Assembly: GCF_001044235.1 (NCBI RefSeq)
Contig: NZ_JYNL01000064.1
Coordinates: 820,329-884,328 of the forward strand
Length of the DNA: 64,000 nucleotides
Origin: Mycolicibacterium chlorophenolicum
Lineage (GTDB): Bacteria > Actinomycetota > Actinomycetes > Mycobacteriales > Mycobacteriaceae
Direction of reading: 5' to 3'
In this document: in pieces, positions 25,701 to 33,368 of the stretch
Layout: every line of letters starts with the position of its first letter
Numbering within the stretch: the stretch's first letter is position 1
Program-made: the position numbers and the translations under genes
The notes under the pieces: model-generated
Seen by the model: the letters and a program-made list of their open reading frames with translations, nothing else
What the model was told of the DNA's origin: nothing
Database searches by the model: none

Positions 25701-26935
25701 GTGAGCCGGCCCGTCCACGCCAGCGACGTGGAGGCGAGCAGCGCGGCGAGCACCACGATGCCGACGGCGACCCGCTTGTCGGACTCGGGGTGCGCGAACG
25801 CGCGCCGCCACACCGGCCGCGGCACGCTGCCCGGCAGCGGCAGGCGGCCGAGCAGATGTGCCACCCCCAGCGCCAACGGCAACCGCAGCAGCGGTTCGAG
25901 TTTGTGCAGGTTGCGCAGCGGGGTGCCGTCGGCGTCGAGGAACGCCTGCACCTGCTGCGCGATCGGGGAGCCCAGCCCGCCCGAGTAGCCGGCGGCCAGC
26001 AGCACCACGCCGACCAGCAGCATGGTCACCAGCCGGCCCCGGGCCGGCATCGTGCGCAGCGCCAGGCCCGCCAGCCCGCCGGCCGCCACCAGCGTCGTCG
26101 CGATCACCGCGGCCGATCCGGTGACCAGCGACGCACCCGCCGTCGCGGTCGGCGCCACATACGGCGTCCACGCCCCGGTGCCGCGCAGCATCTCCGTCAG
26201 CGACATCCACTGCGTGGTGACGCCGGACGACTCGATGAAGTCCAGGAACGGCGGGCTGATACGGCCCAGCTGCAGCAACGCGACCACCCACCACGCCACC
26301 GCCAGCGCCACACACGGCAGCCACCACACGACGAAGCGCCGCCACACCGGGCCCGGCCGGTGGCAGACCAGCCACACCACCGCGCACAGACACGCCGTCA
26401 GCGTCGCGACCGCGTTGACCGCCCCCATCAGGGCGACCGCCAGCGCCGAGCGCGCCGCCAGCGCGCGGATCCGGGGGTCGCCGCGTAGCACGAGGATCAC
26501 CGGCAGCAGCACCCACGGCGCCAGCATCATCGGCAACGTCTCCGACGAGATCGCCCCGATGGTGGTCAGCACCCGCGGCGACAGCGTGAACGCGACCGCG
26601 CCGATCACCCGCGAGGTGGTGGTGCCGATGCCGAGGGCTTCGGCGACGCGCAGCACCCCCCAGAACCCCGCGACCAGCAGCAGCGCCCACCACAGCCGCT
26701 GCGTGATCCAGCCGGGCACGCCCAGCAGGTCTCCGGCGAGGAAGAACGTGCCGTGCGGGAAGAGGTAGCCGTACGCCTGGTTCTGGGCCTGACCGAACGG
26801 CAGCTCGCTGTTCCACAGCGTGAACGCGCGCGTCAGGAAGCGCAGCGGGTTGGCGGTGAGATCGAGCTTGGTGTCGGGGGAGATCTGGCCCGGGGACTGG
26901 GCGAAGGTCAGGACCAGTGCCGCCGCGGCGGCCAC
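22781..26935 (-). CDS. aftD: Arabinofuranosyltransferase AftD
   Basis: A 1,384-residue GT-C enzyme adding alpha-1,5/1,3 arabinofuranose branches to arabinogalactan and lipoarabinomannan from decaprenyl-phosphoryl arabinose. The N-terminal half has about 14-16 membrane helices; SPGQISPDTKLDL near the start is the conserved first periplasmic loop with the catalytic-type acidic residues. The C-terminal half is a large periplasmic region with carbohydrate-binding-like modules, and two to three helices close the protein. Length and neighbours match Rv0236c. GTG 26935 is the first canonical start, but homology extends upstream (RPLSRRW) without ATG, GTG or TTG, so the real start may be non-canonical. 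Confidence 0.93.
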   Translation of the reverse strand: MAAAAALVLTFAQSPGQISPDTKLDLTANPLRFLTRAFTLWNSELPFGQAQNQAYGYLFPHGTFFLAGDLLGVPGWITQRLWWALLLVAGFWGVLRVAEALGIGTTTSRVIGAVAFTLSPRVLTTIGAISSETLPMMLAPWVLLPVILVLRGDPRIRALAARSALAVALMGAVNAVATLTACLCAVVWLVCHRPGPVWRRFVVWWLPCVALAVAWWVVALLQLGRISPPFLDFIESSGVTTQWMSLTEMLRGTGAWTPYVAPTATAGASLVTGSAAVIATTLVAAGGLAGLALRTMPARGRLVTMLLVGVVLLAAGYSGGLGSPIAQQVQAFLDADGTPLRNLHKLEPLLRLPLALGVAHLLGRLPLPGSVPRPVWRRAFAHPESDKRVAVGIVVLAALLASTSLAWTGRLTAPGAFDAIPQYWHDTAAWLDANNSGGRVLVAPGAPFATQVWGNSHDEPLQVLGDSAWGVRDSIPLTPPETIRALDAVQRLFAAGRPSAGLADALVRQGISYVVVRNDLDPESSRSARPILVHRAIDGSPGLTKVAEFGAPVGPGTLEGFITDSGLRPRYPAVEIYRVDGARNAMAPYVVDADAMPRVDGAPESLLRLDERRRLTGRPPLGPALLTQDALRAGLPAPVVTVTDTPMARETDYGRVDDHSSSVRAAGDARNTFNRVPDYPSAGTDPVSGAWGGGRLTVSSAASDSTALPNVSPASGPPAAIDGDSSTSWVSNSLQSAVGQWLQVDFDHPVTNATLTITPSATAVGAQVRRLEVSTVTGTSTVRFDEPGKPVTVALPYGESPWVRITAVATDDGSPGVQFGITDLSVTQYDANGFAHPVNLRHTVEVPGPPPGSAVAQWDLGAELLGRPGCAASPTGYRCAAAMALASEEPVNLSRTLTVPSPTEVAPTVWVRARQGPNLADLIAQPNTTRAGGDADLIDVTGSAYAATDGDTATAWTAPQRVVQGHIPATLVLKLPSPHMVSALRVTPSESALPAHPTMIAIDLGDGPQVRRLTDGTETLRIKPRLTDTITISLLDWHDVIDRTALGFDQLKPPGLAEVVALDPRGVPIDAADAAANRARTVTLECGRGPIIGVAGQFIPTSVRTTVGDLLDNKPIPARPCRSEPITLPAGQQELVISPGSALIVDGVALTTPRDSEVRTATPQSVGTPLWRNDRREVDVAPSDATRILVVPESINPGWSARGADGAALRAITVNGWQQGWLLPAGTSGAVTLAFTANTAYRAGLIGGLALLPLLLVLAFAPARRRDPLPPARPWAPNLVAVGVAATLAATVISGPVGAALSASAFGARHLLRRREKLCETITVVGAAGGLILAGAVLSQNPWRSVDGYVGHSPWVQFLALISVVAVAVSAVPWPTDMDSGQDD

Positions 26936-26969
26936 CCACAGCCAGCGCCGCGACAGCGGCCGGGTCTGC

Positions 26970-27143
26970 TCAGCTACGGTCGCCGTACTCGACCCTGTTG
27001 AGCACCGACGATGCCGGATCGCCCGCCTGCAGCGGAGGCCGGGTGTCCTGCTGCACCATCAGCGTCACCCCGAACACGGCTGCCGCGCCCAACAGCAGGC
27101 CGACGACGATGCTGGCCGCCGCAGGTACGAGGAACCGATCCAT
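26970..27143 (-). CDS. DUF2613 small membrane protein, Rv0236A-like
   Basis: A 57-residue protein with one hydrophobic helix (about 8-30, ASIVVGLLLGAAAVFGVTLM) and a short outer tail ending VLNRVEYGDRS. It matches the small Rv0236A protein found directly upstream of aftD. ATG 27143 is chosen because GAGG lies close upstream; a TTG three codons earlier is possible. Its stop is 35 bases before the first canonical aftD codon, or overlaps it if aftD begins further upstream. It may be an AftD accessory subunit; this is inference from linkage. Confidence 0.84.
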   Translation of the reverse strand: MDRFLVPAAASIVVGLLLGAAAVFGVTLMVQQDTRPPLQAGDPASSVLNRVEYGDRS

Positions 27144-27167
27144 GGGCCTCAAACTAGCACGGGCGTC

Positions 27168-27635
27168 TCACGGCTCCGGGGGCACGATGAGCACCGGCCG
27201 GTGCCCCCGGCGCCGGACGTGATCGGCCACGCTGGACTGCACCAGCGAGCGCAAGCCGGTGGTGGCCCGGGTCCCGGTGACGATCAGATCGGCGTCCACG
27301 TCGTCGGCGACGGCGATGATGGTGCCCCACACCGTGTAGGTCTGGGCGACACACAGCGGTTCGGCGGGCAGGCCCGCCGCCACGGCCAACTCGACCCCGG
27401 CGGCGTTGGTGCGCTGCGCTTCACCGAGCGCGATGTCCGCCTCGTCGGCTTCCGGCGGATCCGGCGGTCCGTCGAGGTCGAATGCGGTGGGCTCGGAACC
27501 GCGGTGCAGCGGCGACCACACCGTCAGCACGACGGCGCGGTCGACGGTCAGGAAGCGGCTCGCGTAGTGCACCGCGCGCCGCGCTGTCGGCGAACCGTCG
27601 AACGCGATGAGCACAACGGTCTCCTCCGCTGGCAT
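27168..27635 (-). CDS. Universal stress protein family
   Basis: A 155-residue single-domain UspA protein. It opens ETVVLIAFDGSPTARRAV, and the C-terminal nucleotide loop is VTGTRATTGLRSLVQSSVADHV with RPVLIV, a pattern close to the ATP-binding GxxGxxxxxxxGS. ATG 27633-27635 is selected because GAAGGGGGA precedes it; the frame is open for 180 codons more without family similarity. It is divergent from lpqI. Likely a soluble ATP-binding stress or dormancy modulator. Confidence 0.88.
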   Translation of the reverse strand: MPAEETVVLIAFDGSPTARRAVHYASRFLTVDRAVVLTVWSPLHRGSEPTAFDLDGPPDPPEADEADIALGEAQRTNAAGVELAVAAGLPAEPLCVAQTYTVWGTIIAVADDVDADLIVTGTRATTGLRSLVQSSVADHVRRRGHRPVLIVPPEP

Positions 27636-27691
27636 CGGTCCCCCTTCTCGTGCCCGTCCTCTCAGACTATGGCCGCGGCCCGCGTTGCCGT

Positions 27692-27697
27692 TAGGGT
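27692..27697 (+). promoter_or_regulatory. -10 element, leaderless start of lpqI
   Basis: TAGGGT lies eight bases before ATG 27706, and the intervening bases hold no Shine-Dalgarno, so lpqI is probably translated from a leaderless mRNA. Confidence 0.45.
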
Positions 27698-27705
27698 CGA
27701 GACCC

Positions 27706-28899
27706 ATGGTTGCAACGCGGAACGTGTTCAGAGCGGTGACCGGAATGCTCGCGACGTCGGCCCTGCTGGCCGGATGCGGCGCGCCGGCCGACGACACGAC
27801 GGCCACCTCGTCCACCACCGTCGCGATGGCGGCCGGACCGGCCCCCGGCTCCGCACCCCAGAAAGCGCCGACCCTCGCGTGCGGTGATCCCGCCGCCGCC
27901 GTCGCGGCCATGTCGACCCGCGACAAGCTCGCCCAACTGCTGATGGTCGGCGTCACCGGCGCCGCCGACGCCCGCGCCGTCGTCGACAACCAGCACGTCG
28001 GCGGCATCATGGTCGGCGGCTGGACCGACATGTCGATGCTCACCGACGGCTCCCTGGCCGACATCGCCGCCAACGCCGGCCCGCTGCCGCTGGCCGTCAG
28101 CGTCGACGAGGAGGGCGGCCGGGTGTCCCGGCTGGCCGGGCTGATCGGGGCGCAGCCCGCCCCGCGCACGCTGGCGGCCACGCGCACGCCCGAGGAGGTC
28201 TACCAGATCGCCTTCGATCGCGGCCGGCAGATGCGCGGCCTCGGGTTCACGATCGACTTCGCGCCCGTCGTCGACGTCACCGACGCCCCCGACGACACCG
28301 TGATCGGCGACCGGTCCTTCGGCGCGGACCCGACGGCGGTCACCGACTACGCCGGCGCCTACGCCCGCGGGCTGCGCGACGCCGGGCTGCTTCCGGTGCT
28401 CAAGCACTTCCCGGGCCACGGCCACGGCTCGGGCGATTCACACGCCGGCAGCGTGGTCACCCCGCCGATCGACGCGCTGAAGGACAACGACCTGGTGCCG
28501 TACCGGACGCTGACCACCCAGGGCCCGGTCGGCGTCATGGTGGGCCACATGGAGGTGCCGGGGCTGACCGGCAGCGAACCGGCCAGCCTCAGCCCGCAGG
28601 CCTATGGACTGCTCCGCTCGGGCGACTACGGCGGCCCGCCGTTCGGTGGCGTGGTGTTCACCGACGACCTGTCGAGCATGAAGGCCATCTCCGACCGGTT
28701 CGGGGTGCCCGACGCGGCGCTGCGCGCGCTGCAGGCCGGTGCGGACGTCGCGCTGTGGGTCACCACCGACGAGGTGCCCGCCGTCCTGGACCGGCTGGAG
28801 AAGGCCGTCGCGGCGGGTGAGCTGTCCCAGCCGGCCGTCGACGCCTCGGTCACCAAGCTGGCCGCCATGAAGGGGCCGTCCCCGCGCTGCGGCGGCTGA
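27706..28899 (+). CDS. lpqI: Beta-N-acetylglucosaminidase lipoprotein LpqI (GH3)
   Basis: A 397-residue glycoside hydrolase family 3 lipoprotein. The signal peptide ends in the lipobox LLAGC (cysteine about residue 24), followed by a Ser/Thr/Ala-rich linker. The catalytic domain has KHFPGHGHGSGDSH, which carries the His-Asp acid/base pair of the NagZ type, and the nucleophile Asp in VVFTDDLSSM. It removes GlcNAc from muropeptides during peptidoglycan recycling on the outer face of the membrane. Gene order matches Rv0237, upstream of the TetR gene. Confidence 0.93.
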   Translation: MVATRNVFRAVTGMLATSALLAGCGAPADDTTATSSTTVAMAAGPAPGSAPQKAPTLACGDPAAAVAAMSTRDKLAQLLMVGVTGAADARAVVDNQHVGGIMVGGWTDMSMLTDGSLADIAANAGPLPLAVSVDEEGGRVSRLAGLIGAQPAPRTLAATRTPEEVYQIAFDRGRQMRGLGFTIDFAPVVDVTDAPDDTVIGDRSFGADPTAVTDYAGAYARGLRDAGLLPVLKHFPGHGHGSGDSHAGSVVTPPIDALKDNDLVPYRTLTTQGPVGVMVGHMEVPGLTGSEPASLSPQAYGLLRSGDYGGPPFGGVVFTDDLSSMKAISDRFGVPDAALRALQAGADVALWVTTDEVPAVLDRLEKAVAAGELSQPAVDASVTKLAAMKGPSPRCGG

Positions 28900-28910
28900 T
28901 CCGTCATCCA

Positions 28911-28935
28911 GTGCTTACCCTGTGTTGGTAAGCAC
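28911..28935. promoter_or_regulatory. Operator-like palindrome upstream of tetR
   Basis: GTGCTTACC (28911-28919) and GGTAAGCAC (28927-28935) form a perfect 9-base inverted repeat with a 7-base spacer, 28 bases before the TetR start. Size and place fit a TetR autoregulatory operator. Confidence 0.75.
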
Positions 28936-28963
28936 GTTGGCCGGGAGTGGAGAAAGGCGCGTC

Positions 28964-29593
28964 ATGGCAGGTGGTACCAAGCGCTTGCCGCGTGCCGTCC
29001 GCGAACAGCAGATGCTCGACGCGGCCGTGCAGATCTTCTCGGTGAACGGCTACCACGAGACGTCGATGGACGCGATCGCCGCCGAGGCGCAGATCAGCAA
29101 GCCGATGCTCTACCTGTACTACGGCTCCAAGGAGGAGCTGTTCGGGGCGTGCCTGGACCGGGAGCTGGCGCGCTTCGTCGACGAGGTGCGCGACAAGATC
29201 GACTTCGACGACCCGCCCAAGGAGTTGCTGCGCAGCGCGGTGCTGGCGTTCCTGAAGTACATCGACGAGAACCGTTCGTCGTGGATGGTGCTCTACACCC
29301 AGGCGACCAGCTCGCAGCGGTTCGCGCACACCGTGCGGGAGGGCCGTGAGCGCATCATCGAGCTCGTCGGCCGACTGCTGCGCTCGGGCACCCGGTTCCC
29401 CGGCCCGGACACCGACTTCGACATGATGGCCGTCGCGCTCGTGGGTGCCGGCGAGGCCGTGGCCTCCCGGGTCAGCACCGGCGACGCCGACGTCGACGAG
29501 GCCGCCGAGCTGATGATCAACCTGTTCTGGCTGGGCCTCAAGGGCGCGCCTGCGCCGTCGGATCCCGAAGTGGGCGCCGTCGCGCAGAGCTGA
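28964..29593 (+). CDS. TetR-family transcriptional regulator, Rv0238-like
   Basis: A 209-residue TetR regulator. The HTH covers about residues 14-58, with AQISKPMLYLYYGSKEELF as the recognition-helix segment, and a helical ligand domain follows. ATG 28964 has GGAGTGGAGAAAGG upstream; an in-frame GTG/TTG further up lies inside the palindrome and is unlikely. It is convergent with htdX (three bases between stops). The perfect palindrome just upstream is its probable operator, and similar TTAC/GTAA half-sites precede fadA2/fabG4 and fadE5, so it may govern those fatty acid genes, although their spacing differs. Confidence 0.9.
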   Translation: MAGGTKRLPRAVREQQMLDAAVQIFSVNGYHETSMDAIAAEAQISKPMLYLYYGSKEELFGACLDRELARFVDEVRDKIDFDDPPKELLRSAVLAFLKYIDENRSSWMVLYTQATSSQRFAHTVREGRERIIELVGRLLRSGTRFPGPDTDFDMMAVALVGAGEAVASRVSTGDADVDEAAELMINLFWLGLKGAPAPSDPEVGAVAQS

Positions 29594-29596
29594 CGG

Positions 29597-30448
29597 TCAG
29601 GCCGGCGACAGCGTGCCCGTCAGGTGGGGATGTCCCTTGGTCAGATGCCGCAGTGTCAGCTCCCAGCCGTCTCCGCGCCGGTCGACGTACAGGCCGGCGC
29701 GCGCCGGAAGCACGACGGGCTTGGCGAACCGCACCGAATACGTCACAGCGTCCGGCAGCTGTCCCTCGATGTTCGCCAATACCGCTGCCGCGCTGAACAT
29801 TCCGTGTGCGATGACGGTCGGGAAGCCGAACAGCTTGGCCGCGATGGAGTTCGTGTGGATCGGGTTGTGGTCCCCGCCCACGGATGCGTAGTGCCGTATC
29901 TGGCCGGGCGTGATCGACAGCACCGCGTTCGGCGGACCCAGCTTGGGCTGCTTGGCCGGCGGCGGCTTCGGTTCGTCGGAGAGGCTGGTGCGCTGCTGGT
30001 GCAGGAACGTGGTGACCTGGTGCCAGGCGGTCTCGGTGCCGACCTTGACGTCGGTGATCACGTCGACCAGCAGGCCACGCCGGTGCTCGCGCATGTTCTC
30101 GGCGTGCACGGCCGCCGACACGGTGTCGGTCACCGCGATCGGCCGGTGCTGGGTGATGTGGTTCTCGACGTGCACCGATCCCATCGCGGCGAACGGGAAG
30201 TCGAAGCCGGTGATCAGCGACATCACCGTCGGGAACGTCAGCGCGAACGGGTAGGTCAGCGGCACCGTGTTGTCGAAGCGCAGGCCGGTGACGTTCGCGT
30301 ACGCCGCGACGTGGGCGGGGTCGATGGTCAGGTCCTCGACCGTCAGCGTCCGGTCGGGCAGGGTGTCCCCGCGCGGCACGAACGGCAGTGCGCCCGCCGC
30401 GGCGAGCACCAGGTTGCGCAGCCCGGACGGCTGCCCGCCCTCGCTCAT
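29597..30448 (-). CDS. htdX: MaoC-type 3-hydroxyacyl-thioester dehydratase HtdX
   Basis: A 283-residue double hot-dog protein, the size of HtdX (Rv0241c). The C-terminal hot-dog has the hydratase-2 motif YASVGGDHNPIHTNSIAAK with catalytic Asp and His, followed by TVIAHGM. The N-terminal half keeps the fold only. It dehydrates (R)-3-hydroxyacyl thioesters, partnering the FabG4 ketoreductase upstream: its ATG overlaps the fabG4 stop as ATGA. The two probably act in a fatty acid synthesis or elongation cycle on ACP or CoA substrates. Confidence 0.92.
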   Translation of the reverse strand: MSEGGQPSGLRNLVLAAAGALPFVPRGDTLPDRTLTVEDLTIDPAHVAAYANVTGLRFDNTVPLTYPFALTFPTVMSLITGFDFPFAAMGSVHVENHITQHRPIAVTDTVSAAVHAENMREHRRGLLVDVITDVKVGTETAWHQVTTFLHQQRTSLSDEPKPPPAKQPKLGPPNAVLSITPGQIRHYASVGGDHNPIHTNSIAAKLFGFPTVIAHGMFSAAAVLANIEGQLPDAVTYSVRFAKPVVLPARAGLYVDRRGDGWELTLRHLTKGHPHLTGTLSPA

Positions 30449-31797
30449 GCCCCCAGCCAGGCCTGGCCGCACACCCGAATGGTGTTGCCGGTCACCGCAT
30501 TCGACGCGGGGCTGGCGAAGTAGGCGATGGCCTCGGCCACGTCGACGGGCTGGCCGCCCTGGAACAGCGAGTTCAGCCGCCGCCCGACCTCGCGGGTGGC
30601 CAGCGGGATCGCGTCGGTCATCTTGGTCTCGATGAACCCGGGGGCGATCGCGTTGATGGTGATCGATTTCTCGCCGAACGGCGCGGCCAGCGCGTCGGTG
30701 AGCCCGATCATGCCGGCCTTGGTCGCGGCGTAGTTGGTCTGCCCGCGGTTGCCGGCGATGCCGGCCATCGACGACAGCCCGACGACGCGGCCGTTCTCGC
30801 CGATCGTGCCGTTACCGACCAGGCCCTCGGCAAGGCGAAGTGGGGCAAGCAGATTCACTGCGAGCACGGAGTCCCAGCGGCCCTCGTCCATGTTGGCCAG
30901 CAGCTTGTCGCGGGTGATGCCGGCGTTGTTGACCAGGATGTCGAGCGTGCCGCCGTAGTGCTCCTTGACGTGTTCGGTGATGCGGTCGACCGCGTCGGCG
31001 GCGGTGACGTCCAGCGTCAGGGCGGTGCCGCCGATCTTCGTCGCGGTCTCGGCCAGAGCCTCGGCCGCCTGCTCGACGTCCACCGCGATGACCCTCGCGC
31101 CGTCGCGCGCGAACACCTCGGCGATCGTCGCGCCGATGCCGCGCGCCGCCCCCGTCACCACCGCGACCTTGCCGTCGAGGGGCTTGTCCCAGTCCGCGGG
31201 CGGGGTGGCGTCGGCGGCGCCGACGCGGAACACCTGCCCGTCGACGTAGGCCGACTTCGCCGACAGCAGGAACCGCAGCGTCGATTCCAGGCCCGTCGCC
31301 GCCGGCTTCGCGTCGGGGTGCAGGTACACCAGCGCGACGGTCGAGCCGTGACGCAGTTCCTTGCCGAGCGAGCGGGTGAAGCCCTCCAGCGCGCGCTGCG
31401 ACGTTCGCTCGTGCACCGAGTCGATCTCGTCGGGTGTCGTGCCGATGACCACCACGCGGCCCGAGGGGCCGAGGTTGCGCAGCAACGGCGTGAAGAACTC
31501 GTAGAGCGCCTTGAGGCCCTCGGGCTCGGTGATGCCGGTGGCGTCGAACACCAGCCCGCCGAACCGGTCGGCCCAGCGGCCGCCGAGGTTGTTCGACACC
31601 ACGTCGTAGTCCTCGGCCAGCGCGGCCCGCAGCGGCTCGACCACGCGGCCCTCGCCGCCGATCAGCAGCGAGCCCGCCAGCGGCGGCTCGCCCGGCTTGT
31701 ACCGGCGCAGCGGCTCGGGCTGGGGCACGCCGAGCTGCTTGGCCAGGAAGGACCCCGGGCCGGAGTTGACGACTTGGGACAGGAGATCGGAAGCCAC
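30445..31797 (-). CDS. fabG4: 3-oxoacyl reductase FabG4 (high-molecular-weight FabG)
   Basis: A 450-residue HMW FabG: an N-terminal flavodoxin-like domain (about 1-200) and a C-terminal SDR domain with VTGAARGIG, NNAG and YAATK. The length matches Rv0242c (454). NADH-dependent reduction of 3-oxoacyl-CoA/ACP is known for the family. GTG 31795-31797 (VASDLLSQ) follows AAAGGCAGC; the open frame further upstream crosses the fadA2 promoter and is not used. It is the first gene of the fabG4-htdX operon and divergent from fadA2, sharing a regulatory region with a perfect palindrome. Confidence 0.93.
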   Translation of the reverse strand: MASDLLSQVVNSGPGSFLAKQLGVPQPEPLRRYKPGEPPLAGSLLIGGEGRVVEPLRAALAEDYDVVSNNLGGRWADRFGGLVFDATGITEPEGLKALYEFFTPLLRNLGPSGRVVVIGTTPDEIDSVHERTSQRALEGFTRSLGKELRHGSTVALVYLHPDAKPAATGLESTLRFLLSAKSAYVDGQVFRVGAADATPPADWDKPLDGKVAVVTGAARGIGATIAEVFARDGARVIAVDVEQAAEALAETATKIGGTALTLDVTAADAVDRITEHVKEHYGGTLDILVNNAGITRDKLLANMDEGRWDSVLAVNLLAPLRLAEGLVGNGTIGENGRVVGLSSMAGIAGNRGQTNYAATKAGMIGLTDALAAPFGEKSITINAIAPGFIETKMTDAIPLATREVGRRLNSLFQGGQPVDVAEAIAYFASPASNAVTGNTIRVCGQAWLGA

Positions 31798-31875
31798 GGC
31801 GCTGCCTTTCGAGAAATCCGGGTACATCGTGTGTCGACGGTGATGGTTACCCAGCACTGTCGTATCCCTCACGAA

Positions 31876-31891
31876 CTTACTCCAGAGTAAG
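31876..31891. promoter_or_regulatory. Palindrome in fabG4/fadA2 divergent promoter
   Basis: CTTACTC-CA-GAGTAAG is a perfect 7-base inverted repeat with core TTAC-N6-GTAA. The same core and spacing occur before fadE5 (36478-36491), suggesting one regulator. Confidence 0.7.
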
Positions 31892-31949
31892 AACGGTGGG
31901 TAGTATGACCCTCGACACCCAACATCCCTCGCGACGCCGGGAGGCAGAC

Positions 31950-33251
31950 GTGGCCGACAGCACAACAACCCGCCGGGTAGCCGTCCTCGGAGGCAACCGG
32001 ATTCCGTTCGCACGGTCGGACGGCGCCTACGCGAACGCGTCGAACCAGGACATGTTCACCGCGGTGCTGGACGGCCTGGCCGAGCGCTTCGATCTCAAGG
32101 GCGAAACCCTCGACGCCGTCATCGGCGGCGCAGTGCTCAAGCACAGCCGCGACTTCAACCTGATGCGCGAGTGCGTGCTGGGCAGCTCGCTGTCCTCGTA
32201 CACCCCGGCGTTCGACCTTCAGCAGGCCTGCGGCACCGGCCTGCAGGCCGCGATCGCCGCCGCCGACGGCATCGCGCGCGGCCGCTACGAGGTGGCCGCC
32301 GCGGGCGGTGTGGACACCGCCTCGGATGCGCCCATCGCCCTCGGTGACGACCTGCGCTCGGTGCTGCTCGGGCTGCGCCGGGCGAAGTCGAACGTCGACC
32401 GGCTCAAGCTGGTCGGCAAGCTGCCGGCCGCCCTCGGCGTCGAGATCCCCGTCAACAGCGAGCCGCGCACCGGCATGTCGATGGGCGAGCACGCCGCGGT
32501 GACCGCCAAGGAGATGGGCATCAAGCGCATCGACCAGGACGAACTGGCCGCGGCCAGCCACCGCAACATGGCCGCCGCCTACGACCGCGGCTTCTTCGAC
32601 GACCTGGTGACGCCGTTCCTCGGGCTCTATCGGGACAACAACCTGCGCGCCGACTCGTCGACCGAGAAGCTGGCCAAGCTCAAGCCGGTGTTCGGGGTGC
32701 GGGGCGGCGACGCGACGATGACGGCCGGCAACTCCACCCCGCTGACCGACGGCGCCTCGGCGGCGCTGCTGGCGTCGGAGGAGTGGGCCGCCGCTCGGTC
32801 GATCCCGGTGCTCGCGTACTTCGTCGACGGCCAGACCGCCGCAGTGGACTACGTCAACGGCCGCGACGGCCTGCTGATGGCGCCGACGTACGCGGTGCCC
32901 CGGATGCTGGCCCGCAACGGGCTGACGCTGCAGGATTTCGACTTCTACGAGATCCACGAGGCCTTCGCGTCCGTGGTGCTCGCCACACTGGCGGCCTGGG
33001 AGTCCGAGGAGTACTGCAAGGAGCGGCTCGGCCTCGACGCCGCCTTGGGCTCCATCGACCGGTCCAAGCTCAACGTCAACGGCTCCTCGCTGGCGGCGGG
33101 GCACCCGTTCGCGGCCACCGGCGGGCGGATCGTGGCCCAGCTGGCCAAGCAGCTCGCGGAGAAGAAGGCCGAAACGGGACAACCGGTCCGCGGCCTGATC
33201 TCGGTCTGCGCCGCCGGCGGCCAGGGCGTGACGGCGATCCTCGAGGCCTAG
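31950..33251 (+). CDS. fadA2: Acetyl-CoA acyltransferase (thiolase) FadA2
   Basis: A 433-residue thiolase. The nucleophile is in QQACGTGLQ, the conserved histidine block is NGSSLAAGHPFAATGGR and the second active cysteine is in SVCAAGGQG. It cleaves 3-ketoacyl-CoA, or condenses in reverse. GTG 31950 (VADSTTTRR) has GGGAGGC upstream; a longer frame from 31896 lacks a better signal. Divergent from fabG4 as in the Rv0242c-Rv0243 arrangement. With FadE5 close by, it would supply the first and last steps of a beta-oxidation round. Confidence 0.93.
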   Translation: MADSTTTRRVAVLGGNRIPFARSDGAYANASNQDMFTAVLDGLAERFDLKGETLDAVIGGAVLKHSRDFNLMRECVLGSSLSSYTPAFDLQQACGTGLQAAIAAADGIARGRYEVAAAGGVDTASDAPIALGDDLRSVLLGLRRAKSNVDRLKLVGKLPAALGVEIPVNSEPRTGMSMGEHAAVTAKEMGIKRIDQDELAAASHRNMAAAYDRGFFDDLVTPFLGLYRDNNLRADSSTEKLAKLKPVFGVRGGDATMTAGNSTPLTDGASAALLASEEWAAARSIPVLAYFVDGQTAAVDYVNGRDGLLMAPTYAVPRMLARNGLTLQDFDFYEIHEAFASVVLATLAAWESEEYCKERLGLDAALGSIDRSKLNVNGSSLAAGHPFAATGGRIVAQLAKQLAEKKAETGQPVRGLISVCAAGGQGVTAILEA

Positions 33252-33310
33252 AAAAGTTTTTTCCCGACGCTGTAACGCCCGCCCGTGGGGCATCGATACA
33301 CGTGATAGCT

Positions 33311-33350
33311 CCGTGTTGCCGTCTGACCCCCCGACCCGACGGCAACACGG
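33311..33350 (+). terminator. Strong hairpin after fadA2
   Basis: CCGTGTTGCCGTC (33311-33323) pairs perfectly with GACGGCAACACGG (33338-33350), loop 14 bases, followed by GGCTCTTACATTTT. It lies 60 bases after fadA2 and ends 18 bases before the next start, so it is a terminator or an attenuator. Confidence 0.7.
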
Positions 33351-33368
33351 GGCTCTTACATTTTGAGC

